Below, one piece after another: positions 18,634 through 19,212 of a stretch of DNA of 19,212 bases. This stretch comes from Glomus cerebriforme (lineage: Eukaryota > Glomeromycota > Glomeromycetes > Glomerales > Glomeraceae). The stretch lies in NCBI GenBank assembly GCA_003550305.1, contig QKYT01000271.1, positions 59,710 to 78,921 on the forward strand, written 5' to 3'. The notes under the pieces were generated by a model. It was given only the letters and a program-made list of their open reading frames with translations. It was not told the DNA's origin and did not search any database. Positions within the stretch are counted from its first letter, which is position 1; each line of letters starts with the position of its first letter. The position numbers and the translations under genes are program-made.

Positions 18634-19212
18634 TTTTTTATTTAATACCAAAAAAAAAAATAATAATTTTTTTATAGAGTAATTTTCTTCGTCTTTTTAT
18701 GTATTCACAAAAGATTTTCGTTTACTGCCAAATGAATTTACTACTTTAGTATAGCTAATCCCTTAAAACGGTAATGATGGTAATGCGGGCAAAATTCGCC
18801 TGCATAATTTGTGACGTCATAATGAAATATATTCTTAGATCGTGCATGATATTTGTTGTTGTAATTGCCGAAATAAGCACTAAATCGTGTGTTAAAAATT
18901 ATGAAATTGGCTCTTTTGTAATGGCGAGAGAATAAATTCTCGTAGTAAATCTGGCTAGTCAGCATTTTAGATTCGTATGTTGTTTTATAAATCTTGTTAA
19001 TTATGACAACCAAGAAAATTTTTTTATAACCTAACCTTCGTACAAACTTCTTTTATTGTTGATATCCTTTGGCGTGCTTTTGGTAATATATCTCATCTTT
19101 GGGCTGATGAAAGCATATAATTAATTTTAAATATAAGAATTGGACTTCGTCCCAAATTTATTTTGCACAATAAACCAGTGTTCGGAAATGACCTGGTCAT
19201 TTGACCATTTTT
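18634..19212. other. Upstream region of the minus-strand tetraspan gene
   Basis: No gene is supported. It contains a CRE-like TGACGTCA (18812-18819), an imperfect GC-rich palindrome GCGGGCAAAATTCGCCTGC at about 18785-18803, and at the very end overlapping palindromes (19186-19206). The longest minus-strand frame here (18741-19013) has no recognisable feature. Confidence 0.4.
18812..18819. promoter_or_regulatory. CRE/bZIP-type site TGACGTCA
   Basis: A perfect 8-bp TGACGTCA palindrome, the consensus for CREB/ATF-type bZIP factors (Atf1 or Sko1-like in fungi), lies about 180 bp upstream of the ATG at 18633, a plausible promoter position. An 8-mer with four G/C bases is unlikely but not impossible by chance here; function is inferred. 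Confidence 0.35.

Noticed and set aside
18741..19013. 90-codon minus-strand frame upstream of the small tetraspan gene
   Set aside because: No motif, no initiating ATG and composition typical of non-coding DNA; it covers the likely promoter with the CRE-like site.

Overview
The window looks like nuclear DNA of a very AT-rich, intron-dense fungus. The best fit is an arbuscular mycorrhizal fungus (Glomeromycotina, Rhizophagus-like). This is inference from base composition, short GT-AG introns of about 65-120 nt (often gtaagt/gtaaat donors and T-rich acceptors ending tag, cag or aag), long A/T runs and the protein families present. Single-frame ORF scans miss most genes here, so every model below was built by joining exons in phase and checking that total lengths are multiples of three.

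Layout: (1) 1-1985 has no convincing gene, only decayed coding-like fragments. (2) 1986-4252, plus strand: two tandem paralogues of a small four-helix membrane protein, from a local duplication of about 1.46-1.49 kb. (3) 4253-6410 is non-coding, with degenerate repeats and several CACGTG palindromes. (4) 6411-7781, minus strand: a four-exon seven-helix receptor-like protein with a signal peptide. (5) 7782-12139 is a long gene-poor stretch with a MITE-like palindromic repeat pair. (6) 12140-13290, plus strand: a six-exon four-helix MARVEL-like protein with a long polar tail. (7) 13291-14388 is a convergent intergenic region with a minisatellite. (8) 14389-15375, minus strand: seven-exon glucosamine-6-phosphate N-acetyltransferase (GNA1), whose first exon is out of frame by +1 (mod 3) at a 7-bp near-duplication. 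(9) 16300-17758, minus strand: seven-exon NmrA-like/NMRAL1-type NAD(P)-binding protein. (10) 18004-18633, minus strand: four-exon four-helix protein of the same family as items 2 and 6. (11) 18634-19212: upstream DNA with a CRE-like site and a palindromic end.

Two genes are housekeeping-type: GNA1 (UDP-GlcNAc and chitin precursor synthesis) and the NmrA-like redox-sensing family. The other five encode integral membrane proteins. The most interesting point is that the four small four-helix proteins, though very divergent, share a GY..(8 residues)..W.K motif after helix 2 and an identical intron-phase pattern around a 29-nt micro-exon in helix 3. They are therefore dispersed and tandem members of one family. 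No rRNA, tRNA, CRISPR or complete transposon was seen. Position 154 is an ambiguous base (n), so the sequence is a draft assembly and single-gene frameshifts should be read with that in mind.
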